Of a stretch of 64,000 nucleotides of DNA, positions 53,072-62,651 are shown piece after piece. A model generated the notes under the pieces. It was not told where the DNA came from. It ran no database searches and saw only the letters and a program-made list of their open reading frames with translations. Within the stretch, counting starts at the first letter, position 1; each line of letters opens with the position of its first letter. The DNA is taken from assembly GCF_000293885.2 (NCBI RefSeq), contig NZ_CP010945.1, positions 3,616,001 through 3,680,000 on the forward strand. Direction: 5' to 3'. A program made the position numbers and the translations under genes. The stretch comes from Pseudomonas fluorescens NCIMB 11764 (GTDB lineage: Bacteria > Pseudomonadota > Gammaproteobacteria > Pseudomonadales > Pseudomonadaceae).

Positions 53072-53329
53072 ATGAGTATGTCGGAAGCGGTTTCGACGGG
53101 TGCATTACTGATGATGGGAGCAATCCTGCTGGTGTTACTGCATCAGTGTCTGAGATTGCGTGAGCTCTGGCAGATGGCTATGGGCTGCCAAAAAAATCTG
53201 CGCTGGGTGCGGATCTGGGAAATGGAAAACCGCGAACTGCGTTCGGCGTTGCGAGCCGAGAAAGAGCACGTCCAGCAACTGCAAAGAAAGCTGGTGATTC
53301 TGCAGGAATTGATCCCTGCGGAGGGATGA
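53072..53329 (+). CDS. Single-TM coiled-coil small protein
   Basis: 85 residues from ATG 53072 (AAGGAAG about 7 bases upstream). One N-terminal transmembrane helix (GALLMMGAILLVLLHQCLRL, residues 10-29), then a charged coiled coil (ENRELRSALRAEKEHVQQLQ). A membrane-anchored spacer or assembly factor is plausible. First gene of the set divergent from the BrxR-like regulator; the ADP-ribosylglycohydrolase gene starts 10 bases after its stop. Confidence 0.7.
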   Translation: MSMSEAVSTGALLMMGAILLVLLHQCLRLRELWQMAMGCQKNLRWVRIWEMENRELRSALRAEKEHVQQLQRKLVILQELIPAEG

Positions 53330-53339
53330 GGGAAAGGAC

Positions 53340-54392
53340 ATGAACAGACTTGAACGGATCAAGGGTTGCCTGCTCGGCGGCGCTGTCGGAGATGCGCTAG
53401 GCGCACCAGTGGAGTTTCTCGAGTGGTCTGCAATTGAAGCTAAGTTCGGTCCGCAAGGTATCGTTGATTTTGCCCCTGCGTTCGGTACCACCGGCGCCAT
53501 TACCGACGACACGCAGATGATGCTTTTCACCGCAGAAGGCTTGCTGCGGGCTTATGTGTGCGGCAGCTCAAGAGGGCCTTGCCACGTCCCCAGCATTATT
53601 CACCATTCGTTGCTGCGCTGGCTGATAACCCAGGACTATCCTACGGCGATGCCGATCGGCGTGGACGGCTGGCTGATCAAGCAATCGGAGCTCTGGTCTC
53701 GGCGTGCCCCTGGCACTACTTGCCTAGGTGCACTCAAGGCCAGTCCGCGGCTGGGCGCGGTTGCCGAGAACAACAGCAAAGGCTGTGGCGCCTTGATGCG
53801 CGTTGCGCCCTGCGCCTTTTTTGCAAACGCCTTTGACTACGCTGCCCAGTCAGGACGCCTGACTCACGGACATCCTACGGGCTACCTGGCGGCCGGGTTG
53901 TTTGCCGATATTCTCCAGCGCATTGTCGATCGGCAAGATAGCTTGGAGCACGCGGTTACTCAGAGCTTGGCCAAATATGGACAAACGCCGGGTATGGAAG
54001 AAACACGGAGCCTCATTGAGCGCGTACTTTTCTACTTTTACGAGGGCTACCAGCCCACTCCGCAACGAATAGGCGAGCTCGGTGGCGGATGGGTCGCCGA
54101 AGAAACGCTGGCTATCGGCTTGTGGTGCGCCCTGGCAGCGCGTTCGTTCGAAGAGGGCGTGATCACGGCGGTGAATCACAGTGGCGATAGCGACAGCACC
54201 GGGCTCATCGCCGGACACTTGTTGGGTGCTCAGTATGGTGCTGCGGCGATTCCTGCCCGGTGGTTCGAGCAATTGGAGTTGCGCGAAGTAATTGTGCAAA
54301 TCGCGGAGGACATTGATCGCGTTCCGCGTGAGTACTGTGGGTATGGCGGAGAGTTCGATCTGCAGATCGAGCTGGCGTATCCCGCTGGCTGA
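53340..54392 (+). CDS. ADP-ribosylglycohydrolase family protein
   Basis: 350 residues with the DraG/ARH signature: GCLLGGAVGDALGAPVEF at the start, the metal ligands in ITDDTQM (near residues 54-60), and HSGDSDSTG (near 280-288). These enzymes remove ADP-ribose from proteins or nucleic acids using two Mg2+ ions. Both metal motifs look complete. AGGAC precedes the ATG. No ADP-ribosyltransferase is nearby, so it may reverse a phage or host modification, or act on a nucleotide signal. Confidence 0.92.
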   Translation: MNRLERIKGCLLGGAVGDALGAPVEFLEWSAIEAKFGPQGIVDFAPAFGTTGAITDDTQMMLFTAEGLLRAYVCGSSRGPCHVPSIIHHSLLRWLITQDYPTAMPIGVDGWLIKQSELWSRRAPGTTCLGALKASPRLGAVAENNSKGCGALMRVAPCAFFANAFDYAAQSGRLTHGHPTGYLAAGLFADILQRIVDRQDSLEHAVTQSLAKYGQTPGMEETRSLIERVLFYFYEGYQPTPQRIGELGGGWVAEETLAIGLWCALAARSFEEGVITAVNHSGDSDSTGLIAGHLLGAQYGAAAIPARWFEQLELREVIVQIAEDIDRVPREYCGYGGEFDLQIELAYPAG

Positions 54393-54437
54393 GAGCGCTG
54401 ATGGAGACGACTATGGATAATTTTCAGGAGAGCTGCG

Positions 54438-54632
54438 ATGCCTATAAAGCCCAGGCCATTTACGTTTGTGTGTGGTGAATGCGGTTGGAAGAAAACGGTG
54501 GCCCCCCGGAGTGATGCGCTGGGACCGGGTGAGTGGTTCAAGCAGTGCCCGAAATGCGGGTGCGAATCGTTGAAGATGCGCGATGCGGGGTGGGTTGAGC
54601 GGACATTAGCAGAGTTGCTTCTGCGTCTTTAA
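54438..54632 (+). CDS. Zinc-ribbon small protein
   Basis: 64 residues. CGECGWKK and CPKCGCES give a four-Cys zinc ribbon, followed by a short helix (RDAGWVERTLAELLLRL). CAGGAGAG sits about 6 bases before the ATG. It follows the ADP-ribosylglycohydrolase gene by 45 bp on the same strand. May be an adaptor for a larger partner. Confidence 0.78.
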   Translation: MPIKPRPFTFVCGECGWKKTVAPRSDALGPGEWFKQCPKCGCESLKMRDAGWVERTLAELLLRL

Positions 54633-54765
54633 GTGCATTGTCCAGTGATACCTGGGCGGAGTCGCGCCATGGCAAAAGGCCATTTATTCGCGCGACCATA
54701 GGCACTTTGCCGGGTATCATTCTTTACCTTTTGTCACCCTGCTGACCTCCCAAGGACACTCTGCA

Positions 54766-56031
54766 ATGAGCCAATCAAACGGATTTTCTACGTCGAACGT
54801 CTCTGAACCAATGCTTAACGATGAAAGCGAGCACGAGCACGAGCACGAGCGTCAAGCAGATCTGCTGAGCCAAGTCGCATTCGCTGACTCCGGTAGTGCG
54901 CCCAAGGCTGTCGAGGTCATCTGGAGCTTCATTCGTTCCTACGACCAGCATCGCCATGAGATGCCACTGGATCAGTGGCTCACGCAGGAATTTAACAAGT
55001 ATCCGCATTTGTGGGAAAACAACGCCGAAGTCGAAAGTGTCGCGCGCACGCTCATCGACTCGATCACGCGTACCAATCGGCATAAAGAGTCATTGCAACG
55101 ACACCTCGATAAGGGGAAAAGTACGGCTAATTGGCTGGCCAAGGAGCTGGAACAGGACGCTCAGGACAATCCCGGTCTGAATCTGGACGAGTACGCCGGA
55201 CAAGTGCAGGACATGCTGGCGTCGGCCAACGTATCGCTGGCGCAGACACTCAAGCCGGATATTCGCCACACCACTGTACCGACCGGCGTCGCCATTGGCG
55301 GTACGACAGTCGCTACGGAAAAGCAACCGACTATCTGGGACGAAAACTCCCGTCTGGCCATTGCCAAGGATATCAACAACCAGGCATTGCTCAATGCGGC
55401 CCTGAATGCTTCCTACCACGGTGCCCGTATCCTCGGGCAGCGCACCTGGAACTGGATGCGTGGCCATGAAAACGCACCGACCAGCGTGGCCCTACAGGAA
55501 TTTTTCGACAGTTCGCTGAAGTCGACCCAGCATATCGGTGCGCAGGTTGCCGTTTCCGGTGGCGTGGTGATTGCTGCCAAAAGCGGTTGGCTGAGTTTTT
55601 TCCGCGATACACCAGCTGAGGTGATCGCGACTACTACCTATACCGGCCTGGAGCGTGCCAAGGCGCTGTATAAGCTGGGGCAGGGCGACATCCTCGCCGA
55701 TACCGCAATCAATGCCATCGAGCAGACAACCATGGTGGCCGCTCGGTCGCTGGCGCAAGCAGTCGAACAGAAAGGCACCCAACTGGGCGCCCAATGGGGA
55801 GCTGCGTTAGGTTCCGTTTTTGGTCCTGGAGGTACAGCTGTTGGTGGTCTTGTTGGCGGCATTGCCGGTCGTTTAGCGGGAAAGGCGGTGGGCACGCTTA
55901 TTGAAAAGGGTGGCAGGAAGATTGTCGAGGTTGCCAGCAAGGTGGTTCGGAAAGTGGCGGAAACCATTAAAGAGATTGGCTCGGCCGTAGTAGATGTTTT
56001 CAAAGGCGCGTTTAACTCTATTTTTGGCTGA
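54766..56031 (+). CDS. Glycine-zipper protein of unknown function
   Basis: 421 residues. The N-terminus has a His/Glu repeat (ESEHEHEHE, near residue 20), the middle is helical and soluble (WSFIRSYDQHRHEMPLDQWL), and the C-terminal third (about 335-390) is a glycine zipper: GAQWGAALGSVFGPGGTAVG then GLVGGIAGRLAGKAVG. That pattern suits pore or membrane association. AAGGACA precedes the ATG; a gap of 9 bases to the AAA+ gene implies coupled expression. No family is recognised. A membrane-acting effector is an inference from the zipper. Confidence 0.72.
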   Translation: MSQSNGFSTSNVSEPMLNDESEHEHEHERQADLLSQVAFADSGSAPKAVEVIWSFIRSYDQHRHEMPLDQWLTQEFNKYPHLWENNAEVESVARTLIDSITRTNRHKESLQRHLDKGKSTANWLAKELEQDAQDNPGLNLDEYAGQVQDMLASANVSLAQTLKPDIRHTTVPTGVAIGGTTVATEKQPTIWDENSRLAIAKDINNQALLNAALNASYHGARILGQRTWNWMRGHENAPTSVALQEFFDSSLKSTQHIGAQVAVSGGVVIAAKSGWLSFFRDTPAEVIATTTYTGLERAKALYKLGQGDILADTAINAIEQTTMVAARSLAQAVEQKGTQLGAQWGAALGSVFGPGGTAVGGLVGGIAGRLAGKAVGTLIEKGGRKIVEVASKVVRKVAETIKEIGSAVVDVFKGAFNSIFG

Positions 56032-56040
56032 GGCTCTTTC

Positions 56041-58584
56041 ATGGATAGCAAAAAGAATTTCGAAATAAAGCTGGAGGAGCATTTCATGGCTGGCGCTCCC
56101 GCCATCTATATCCAGTCCGCCGAAGAGGCCCGTGTCGATCAGTTGCTGATCCGACTTCAGGATACACTCGGGCTCAAGCGTATCCACGAGTGGAACCTGG
56201 GGCATGGCTGGGTCGACTTTGACAACAAACGCCCCTTGGGCAATCCCGAGTCCGGTAAAACCGAGCTGGAGCACGCGCTGCTGGCGTTGCTGGACGCGGA
56301 CCTGGAACAGTCGCTGATCGTGATCAAGGGTGCCCGACTTGCCTTGGAGCACAACACACTCGCGATCGCCCGCCTCAAGCAGCTGCTGAACTTGATCGAG
56401 CGTCATCACGCTGGCGAATGCTCGGTCATCCTGGTCTCGGAGGCGGTCTGTATCCCGGCCCCGATTGAAGCCCAGGTCACCTTGCTTTCCTTACCGCTTC
56501 CCGACCGCAAGGAAATCAAGGCCATGTTGGTTCAGGCCGAGAGCAATGGGCTATTGGCCGTGCCGGACAATTTGAACGATCTGGCGATTTCTGGGCTGAG
56601 TGGGCTGACCGGAAGCGAAATAGGCCAGTTGCTAAGGATGGTGGGGCGGCAGACCGAGACGCTGGATGAAAAGGCATTGCAGATGATCCTCCACGAGAAG
56701 GAACAAATCATCGCTAAGAGTGGTGTGCTGGAGATGGTCGGCGTCGATGTAAAGTTGAGCGATATCGGAGGACTGGAGAACCTGAAACATTGGCTGGAGC
56801 AGCGCGCCACCATTATCCGTCGGCTGGACGAGGCCATTAAACAGGGAGTCAAGGCGCCCAAGGGGGTACTGATCGTCGGCATGCCCGGTTGTGGTAAGTC
56901 GCTGACAGCTAAGGTCGCCGCCAGCCTTTTCCAGTTGCCCTTGTTGCGTCTGGATATCGGCTCGTTACTTGGTAAGTATGTCGGCGAAAGCGAGCACAAC
57001 ATGCGCCGCGCGTTGAGCATGGCCGAAACCGTCAGCCCTTGTATTCTCTGGGTCGATGAGCTGGAAAAGGCTTTTGTTGGTATGGGCGGCGGTAATGCCT
57101 CGGAGGTGACTGCGCGCCTGCTCGGCTACTTCCTTACCTGGATGCAGGAAAAGACCGGCGCGGTGTTCGTTATCGCCACCGCCAATGACATCAGCGCTTT
57201 GCCGCCGGAGCTGCTGCGCAAAGGGCGTTTCGACGAGATTTTTTATGTTGGCTTTCCCAATGCCGTGGAGCGGGAAAGCATCCTGAAGATTCATTTGGGC
57301 AAGTCGCGCCAGAAGGTTGCCGATCTGGAGATATCGACGCTTGTAAAGCTGTGCCGCGATTACTGCGGTGCCGACATCGAGAATGCGGTCAACGAAGCCT
57401 TGGCCAATGCCTTCATTGGCGGCAGCTCGTTGACTCAGAAGCTGTTGGAAGACGCGATTCAGTCCACCATCCCTCTGCGCGAAACCCTGCGCGGTCAGGT
57501 CGGCAAGTACGAAGAGTTGTTCGAGAAACTAAAGTTGCGCCCGGCCTCCGAGTATCAGGGGCTCAGCGTGGCACAGATGATCAAGATGGCTGCCGACCCT
57601 AACCAGGTGAAACGTGAGGAGGTAGCGAGTAATCCTGATTGTCCGGATGATCAGTTAGAGAAGCTTGCAATGGATCCACAACGCAGTGTGATCAAGGCCG
57701 TTTATGAAAACCCACGCTGCCCGGAACGCTTGCTGTCGATCCGTATCAACATTCCCCAGAACAGCCCTCTGTACGATCTCGAGCTGCTCGAACTGGCCTG
57801 CTTGAACGGCAATGCGCCGGAAGATTTGCTAATTCGCCAGATCAATGACGGCACCCTTGCCAAAGAGCTGCGTACCAAGCTGGCAAGTCGGGCGAAAGGC
57901 GTGACGCTGCAGCAGAAGCTGGCAGCCGATAGCGATGCGCTCGTTCGTCAGCGTTTGGCAAGCAACAGGGCACTTTTCGAACAAACACTGGAGAAGTTGG
58001 TGGCGGATACAAATACCGCAGTAAGAGAAAAACTGGCTGGCAACCCTATATTGCCTGAAAAACTACAGCTTAAGCTTGCCGTAGACAAAGGGACTTCAGT
58101 TGGCGCCGCCCTGGTTTCGAATCCATCGCTTGCCAACAGTGTAAAATCCGAGCTCCTTGAGCATGGTGGAAGCAGCATCAAACAGGCCTTCGCCAAACGG
58201 CCAGAGTTGACAGGGAGTGAGCAGCTACTACTGCTGAAAAATGCTAATGCGGAGTTGAAAATAATTCTCACCTCACATCCCAAGCTCACTAAGGAAGTGC
58301 AAACAAGGCTTGCCAACGATTCGGACCACAACGTAAGAATGAGCCTGGCCAATAACCCTCATTTGGCCAAAGCAACTCAGGAAATCTTGGCTGAAGACAC
58401 CTACCCAAGTGTAAAGGTATCGCTGTCAAACAACCCTGGTCTATGCCTGGATGAGGCGAAAAAGTTTAAGCTGAAAAAACAAGCAATGGAAAATAGGCAT
58501 CTGAATGGGAGTATGTCGGTTGCTGGAGGTATTGCGGGTGGAGGTATATGGGGTGGCATTATTCGAGCTATGAATGAAAAATGA
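56041..58584 (+). CDS. Ycf46-like AAA+ ATPase with C-terminal repeat domain
   Basis: 847 residues. N-terminal domain of Ycf46 type (residues 1-220, [20 protein letters not shown]), then a AAA+ module: Walker A GMPGCGKS (279-286), Walker [12 protein letters not shown] (near 335-345), sensor [20 protein letters not shown]. From about residue 520 to 820 there are many short helical repeats of the type [20 protein letters not shown] and [15 protein letters not shown], like the variant leucine-rich repeats (LRV). The end has a short hydrophobic Gly-rich stretch. It could unfold or move a partner recognised through the repeats. Last gene of the set. Confidence 0.85.
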   Translation: MDSKKNFEIKLEEHFMAGAPAIYIQSAEEARVDQLLIRLQDTLGLKRIHEWNLGHGWVDFDNKRPLGNPESGKTELEHALLALLDADLEQSLIVIKGARLALEHNTLAIARLKQLLNLIERHHAGECSVILVSEAVCIPAPIEAQVTLLSLPLPDRKEIKAMLVQAESNGLLAVPDNLNDLAISGLSGLTGSEIGQLLRMVGRQTETLDEKALQMILHEKEQIIAKSGVLEMVGVDVKLSDIGGLENLKHWLEQRATIIRRLDEAIKQGVKAPKGVLIVGMPGCGKSLTAKVAASLFQLPLLRLDIGSLLGKYVGESEHNMRRALSMAETVSPCILWVDELEKAFVGMGGGNASEVTARLLGYFLTWMQEKTGAVFVIATANDISALPPELLRKGRFDEIFYVGFPNAVERESILKIHLGKSRQKVADLEISTLVKLCRDYCGADIENAVNEALANAFIGGSSLTQKLLEDAIQSTIPLRETLRGQVGKYEELFEKLKLRPASEYQGLSVAQMIKMAADPNQVKREEVASNPDCPDDQLEKLAMDPQRSVIKAVYENPRCPERLLSIRINIPQNSPLYDLELLELACLNGNAPEDLLIRQINDGTLAKELRTKLASRAKGVTLQQKLAADSDALVRQRLASNRALFEQTLEKLVADTNTAVREKLAGNPILPEKLQLKLAVDKGTSVGAALVSNPSLANSVKSELLEHGGSSIKQAFAKRPELTGSEQLLLLKNANAELKIILTSHPKLTKEVQTRLANDSDHNVRMSLANNPHLAKATQEILAEDTYPSVKVSLSNNPGLCLDEAKKFKLKKQAMENRHLNGSMSVAGGIAGGGIWGGIIRAMNEK

Positions 58585-59125
58585 TTGCCTGTCGGTATCC
58601 TAATAACCCTCAATCGTCCTGCAGTGCTCAACTGTCTGGAGGCGACCTTGTGCTTGACGCTGGAAGCGGTCAAGAGCTGGTCGCGGTGCCACGCATCCAT
58701 CCTGCTGCCTACGTCGTGACGACATGGGAAAATTGGCTGCTTCCTTTCGCTGAGCGAACTATCTCTGCAAGTCGGCTGCCAAGGCCTTTGATGAAGGTAG
58801 CCCCAGCTGCAGCTGAGCAGCGTACAGGACCTGGATCCAGAAAACATTAGTGATGGGGGTCGTGCCAATGGCCGCCCTGCGTTAGCCAAGGGAAGTCTAT
58901 CGGACAGTGTGAGCATAGGAGTTACAGGTAAGCTGCCAAGTTGGACATCTTCGCCGATCACCACATTCACTCACCTTTAGGGTTTGCAGGCATTGCCTTT
59001 GGCCAACGGGCAAGCGTCTGACGAGGGGCGGGGCGGCGACTTGATGTCCTCAACCCTGCAATGACATGGCTTGGTCTCCATGATGGGATGTTCATTGCTG
59101 TAAAGTGTGACTGAAGCGTTTTTAA
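58585..59125. other. Decayed backbone fragment and non-coding DNA
   Basis: No intact gene. The stretch 58938-59020, read on the minus strand, gives DACPLAKGNACKP, then broken codons, and VNVVIGEDVQLGS, closely matching the gp3-like gene (DGCSLAQGGACKP and LNVVIGDDDPLGS). Next to it, 58871-58910 matches the DNA just downstream of radC (30264-30303, sharing AGTCTATCGGAC). So this is the remains of a second backbone block with an internal deletion. 58585-58870 shows nothing I recognise. Confidence 0.65.
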
Positions 59126-60498
59126 TTAGGCCGTTTGCGGGTTTATATCTGTAGCCTTTGTGTTCGTGAGCATCTCAAGGTATTCGCCTAGTAGGTTCCA
59201 TGCGGCAGTCATTTCGACTGTATAGCTATGTCGCTGGTAGATCCGCTTCACTTTATTGTCTTCAGTATGATTCAGGCAGCGCTCCGCCACTTCAGGTATT
59301 ACTCCCAGTGCGGTCATTAACGTTGCGCCTGTGCGACGAAGGTCGTGAGGAGTCCATTTACCACCCGGAAGCAGCAGACTTTGAGCTTTAGCACTGCGTC
59401 GGCTCATTGTTCCTTGCTCAGGCTCGCGTTGACGGTCACCTAGCTGTTTGGTCACGGTCTTGGAGTTGACTGGACCACGGTTATCGGTATTTGGGTAGCA
59501 CCAGGCCGACCTGCTATTAATGCTCTGAACCCGCTCGAACTGACTTACAGCGAAGTTTGACAGGAAAACAGTATGCGGCTTGCCATTCTTGCTGTGGTCA
59601 GCAGGAATTAGCCAAGTGCGCTGCTTGAGATCCACATGCTCCCAACGACTATTTAGTAGTTCACCGATGCGGCAGCAGGTGGAAAGTGCAATCCAGATTG
59701 CAGCTTCTGTCGTCATTAGAAGTCCCGCCCCTGGAGCTTTCTTCGCAAGGCTACGAATTTCATCATCAGTCAAAACGCGGTCGCGTTCGACGTCTTTACC
59801 GCCAATTTTTGCTTTTCGGATACTAGCGCTGGGATCGTGTTCTATGAGGTCACGGTCTACTGCGAATCTGAACATCTGGCGCATCAGGGAGAAGGCTATT
59901 TTTGCAGCACGGTTGACGCCTCTTGCAAGCATGGTGTCAGTTACTTCTGTGATATGGCCTTTTTTCACGTCCGCTACGGCTAATTGGCCTAGAAAGGGCA
60001 ATACGTCTTTTTCAAACATTCGACGCACTTCTGCGCCGCCATCTTTGCGATTGATCAAGTCGATCTTGGCCCAGTGTTCAAACAGCTCGGTAACGCTCTT
60101 GCGGGATGCCTGGCGGGCTAGCTCGTTTCTGCAGTGGCTCTCTCCGCGTCTAACCGTGCTAGCTCGGCGTTGCGGGCAGCGATACGTGCAGTTTCTTTGG
60201 ACTCAAGGTGCTCACGGATGTTTTTGATGCCTGTTTTATGAAGACTGGCCAATTCCATTGCTCTTTGTCGTGCATCCGAAAGAGTCATTGTTGCGGAATC
60301 ATCCCCGGCACCATAAGTTCCGATTGGTAGAGCGTATCTCTTGCCTGTCTCATTGGTGTATTGGAAGTAGAAAAGGCGGTCACCCGATGGCGTTATGCGG
60401 GCCAGAAGTGATCCATGGCCCCAAATCGCGACTTCACTCATCCATTTATGAGTTTGGCCAGGCTTGGCCTTCATTGCCTTGTCTGTAATGTTGGCCAT
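59126..60498 (-). pseudogene. P4-type tyrosine integrase, frameshifted (int2)
   Basis: The first part starts at ATG 60498 (MANITDKAMKAKPGQTHKWM) with an N-terminal DUF4102-like domain and breaks after ERATAETS near 60120. The second part continues ELARQASRKSVTELFEHWAK into the catalytic domain: CRIGELL (Arg), WTPHDLRRTGAT (His-x-x-Arg), CLNH, and the Tyr in QRHSYTVEMTAAWNLLG. One missing A in the run near 60126 explains the break; a restored protein would have about 457 residues. It is related to int1, lies 163 bp from the right att core and should be the island's own integrase. Confidence 0.88.
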
Positions 60499-60511
60499 GT
60501 GCTTGCTCTTG

Positions 60512-60538
60512 GTAGTGAATTGGTAGTGAATTGAGATG
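60512..60538 (+). repeat. Candidate integrase arm-type repeats (right)
   Basis: Two tandem copies of GGTAGTGAATT then GAGAT, identical over 27 bp to 8799-8825. They lie directly upstream of the int2 start and about 120 bp from the right att core, as arm-type integrase sites do. They may also serve in int2 promoter control. Confidence 0.6.
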
Positions 60539-60660
60539 GGCTTTAGGGGGGTGTTAGCGGATGCTAATGGACAGTGGTAGCGGGTAAAATCAATATTTTC
60601 AGAGTGTTATGAGGGGGGGCTTGGATCTTGCAGGACGTTGCTGGATTGTAATTCACCTTT

Positions 60661-60708
60661 ATGGGGTGCTAGGGGTCGAGTGTTCGAATCACTCCGTCCC
60701 GACCATAT
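60661..60708 (+). repeat. Right att core: 3' fragment of tRNA-Pro(GGG)
   Basis: Perfect 48-bp copy of 8686-8733. The T-arm GAGTG-TTCGAAT-CACTC and CGTCCCGACCA end are intact, but the bases before ATGGGGT do not pair with GCTAG, so no complete tRNA is here. It bounds the island on the right. Confidence 0.88.
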
Positions 60709-60732
60709 TTACTGAGTAAAATCAGGCAGTTA

Positions 60733-60758
60733 AGCCGATCAGATAGATCGGCTTTTTT
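60733..60758 (+). terminator. Rho-independent terminator after right att
   Basis: AGCCGATC and GATCGGCT form an 8-bp stem with loop AGATA, followed by five more T. It lies 28 bp after the tRNA fragment's CCA and also between it and the convergent int3. Confidence 0.85.
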
Positions 60759-60794
60759 GTGCCTGCGCAAAACCCGCGCAAAACTGGCGCAAAA

Positions 60795-61396
60795 CTACCC
60801 GGTGATTTCACTGATATTCAGGTCCGGAATGGCCTCGGACCAGATGATTTCCTCGTGGTCTCGCTGGTAGTTTTTGGTCATGCCCTCGCTCGCATGCCCC
60901 GCAATTTTCTGCCCATCCTTTCCGGCTTTCTTGTAGAGATACAGCGACAGCGCTCGCACTTCCTGGAAGCCCGGCATCTCTTCTTCCTTCCATCCCTTGT
61001 AGCATTCCGCAGCCTCCCGGGCTTCCTTGAACGCTCGAGTCAAATATCGCTCTTCAACCTTCGTCCAGTGGTCCTTGGTCTGTGCCTGTCTCTGTTTCAG
61101 GCGATCGGGCTTGCGGTGCACTAGGTACGGCGAGACAACATCGTCACGGCACCGACTGATGACTGCTTGGAGTTCCGGCGTCACCCGAAAGCGAATCCAT
61201 GCCGCGTCACTGGCCTTGGCCGTCTTCTTCTGCACGACGTACAGGAATCCCTCCCGAAAGCGCATATCAAGGATGTCGGTTCGGCGTTGCGCGGTGATCA
61301 GGGCCAGCACGAAAAAGCCCAGGGCGAGAAAGCAATTCTTGAAGCAATCGACGCGCTGCAGGTTCTGCGCGAATCGCTGTAGGCTGCCTGAATCCC
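60795..61396 (-). pseudogene. C-terminal half of a third tyrosine integrase (int3)
   Basis: About 200 residues of a lambda-type phage integrase remain: LALITAQRRTDILDMRF (catalytic Arg), a central region with VVQKKTAKASDAAWIRFRV, FQEVRALSLYL (Arg of the His/x-x-Arg box; the usual His is Glu or displaced) and the late Tyr in HASEGMTKNYQRDH. The open frame continues upstream to the insertion-sequence edge at 61397, and no integrase N-terminus exists on the other side, so the 5' half was lost before the insertion. The 3' end lies 87 bp from the right att core, so it belonged to another element at the same tRNA. Confidence 0.8.
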
Positions 61397-61428
61397 ATGT
61401 CTAGTCCTGAAATAGGTTTACACCTGTT

Positions 61429-62232
61429 TCACCCTAACGCCCGATGCACCGCATCGGGCGTTTTGTATTTTAAAGAGAGGTGCGGCCGCTCCTGGTTGTA
61501 GATCGTGACGGCCTCTCGCACCATCTGTGTGGCCTGCGCAAAATCCGCAGGTCGGTGGATCAAGAACTCTGTTTTCAAGATGCCGTTGACCCGCTCTGCC
61601 AAGGCGTTTTGGTAGCAGTCGTAGCCGTCGGTCATCGAGCAAGTGATGCCATGCTTTGCGTGCATTTCTTGATAAAGGGCCGAGCAGTACTGGGCGCCTC
61701 GATCCGAGTGATGGACTAGTTTCTGAACGCTTCGACGTCGCTTCAAAGCCATTCGAAAGGCTTGCACCACGGAGTCGGTGTGCAGACTTTCATGCACGTG
61801 ATAGCCGACTATTTTTCTCGAAAAGACATCCGTCACTAAACTCAAATAGGCAACGCCATCACGGGTAGGCAGGTACGTAATATCGGCCACCCAGACCTGT
61901 TCTGGGCCGGTAGCGACTATTTGTTCCGGGCTTGGTTTCAGCAGATTGGGGTGTCGGCGGAAGCGATGATGGCTGTCGGTCGTCTTGTGATACGCCCGTT
62001 TTCTGCGGACCAACTGGCGGCTTTCCCGCAAAACCGCGAACAAACGATCCCGGCCAACATGGAGCTCCTGTTGCTCACGCTGCTCATGCATCATCGAATG
62101 CAGCTTGCGAGTGCCGATGCACGGTTGGCGAACACGGACCTTCTCTACAAACGTTATGAGCTGCTGATCCTGGTCGGCCCGAGCCCTGTAGACCCGGTTG
62201 CGTTTGTAATAGGCCTGACGGCTTATTCCCAT
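61429..62232 (-). CDS. IS150-group transposase OrfB
   Basis: 267 residues. Starts MGISRQAYYKRNRVYRARAD, has the HTH_21 region and rve core: VWVADITYLPTRDG (Asp), LVHHSDRGAQYCS (Asp), and NALAERVNGILKTEF (Glu). Ends YNQERPHLSLKYKTPDAVHR. In the -1 frame relative to orfA; the run of A followed by G near 62293-62298 is the probable slip site for OrfAB. Confidence 0.93.
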   Translation of the reverse strand: MGISRQAYYKRNRVYRARADQDQQLITFVEKVRVRQPCIGTRKLHSMMHEQREQQELHVGRDRLFAVLRESRQLVRRKRAYHKTTDSHHRFRRHPNLLKPSPEQIVATGPEQVWVADITYLPTRDGVAYLSLVTDVFSRKIVGYHVHESLHTDSVVQAFRMALKRRRSVQKLVHHSDRGAQYCSALYQEMHAKHGITCSMTDGYDCYQNALAERVNGILKTEFLIHRPADFAQATQMVREAVTIYNQERPHLSLKYKTPDAVHRALG

Positions 62233-62255
62233 AAATTGGCAAGCCCTGCTGACAC

Positions 62256-62651
62256 TCAGGGTTTGGGTTTGCGCAACGACTTGCCGGGTCGCTTTTTTAC
62301 GACAGATACGCCGTAGTCATTTTTCAGAACATCGACCACGGCTTCAAAGAATTGGGCTTTCTGAGTTGCCAGCGCCAGTTGTTCTTCGAGTTCTTTGATT
62401 CTTTGCTCGGGAGTCAGTGGCAAGGTTGGCTCGTCCATAGGTCTGATCCTCTGGGAACGAATGGAGGCGCCTTGGCTCCAGTCCTGGCGACCATGTTTGC
62501 GTAACCAAACCAGCACCGTCGACCGACCCTGAATCCCATAGCGCCGCTGAGCCTCTTTATAACTCAACTCGCCTTTTTCGACCTGGTGGACAACCGATAA
62601 TTTAAAAGCCAGTGTGTAATCACGCTGACTGCGCTTCGTGCCCGTATCCAT
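62256..62651 (-). CDS. IS150-group transposase OrfA
   Basis: 131 residues. HTH: RDYTLAFKLSVVHQVEKGEL then SYKEAQRRYGIQGRSTVLVW. Coiled segment PEQRIKELEEQLALATQKAQ follows. Typical OrfA of the IS3 family; makes the fusion transposase with OrfB by programmed frameshifting. Confidence 0.92.
   Translation of the reverse strand: MDTGTKRSQRDYTLAFKLSVVHQVEKGELSYKEAQRRYGIQGRSTVLVWLRKHGRQDWSQGASIRSQRIRPMDEPTLPLTPEQRIKELEEQLALATQKAQFFEAVVDVLKNDYGVSVVKKRPGKSLRKPKP

Noticed and set aside
58581..58850. An 89-residue plus-strand gene after the AAA+ gene
   Set aside because: It starts inside the AAA+ stop region, has no ribosome site or family match, and lies within a decayed region.
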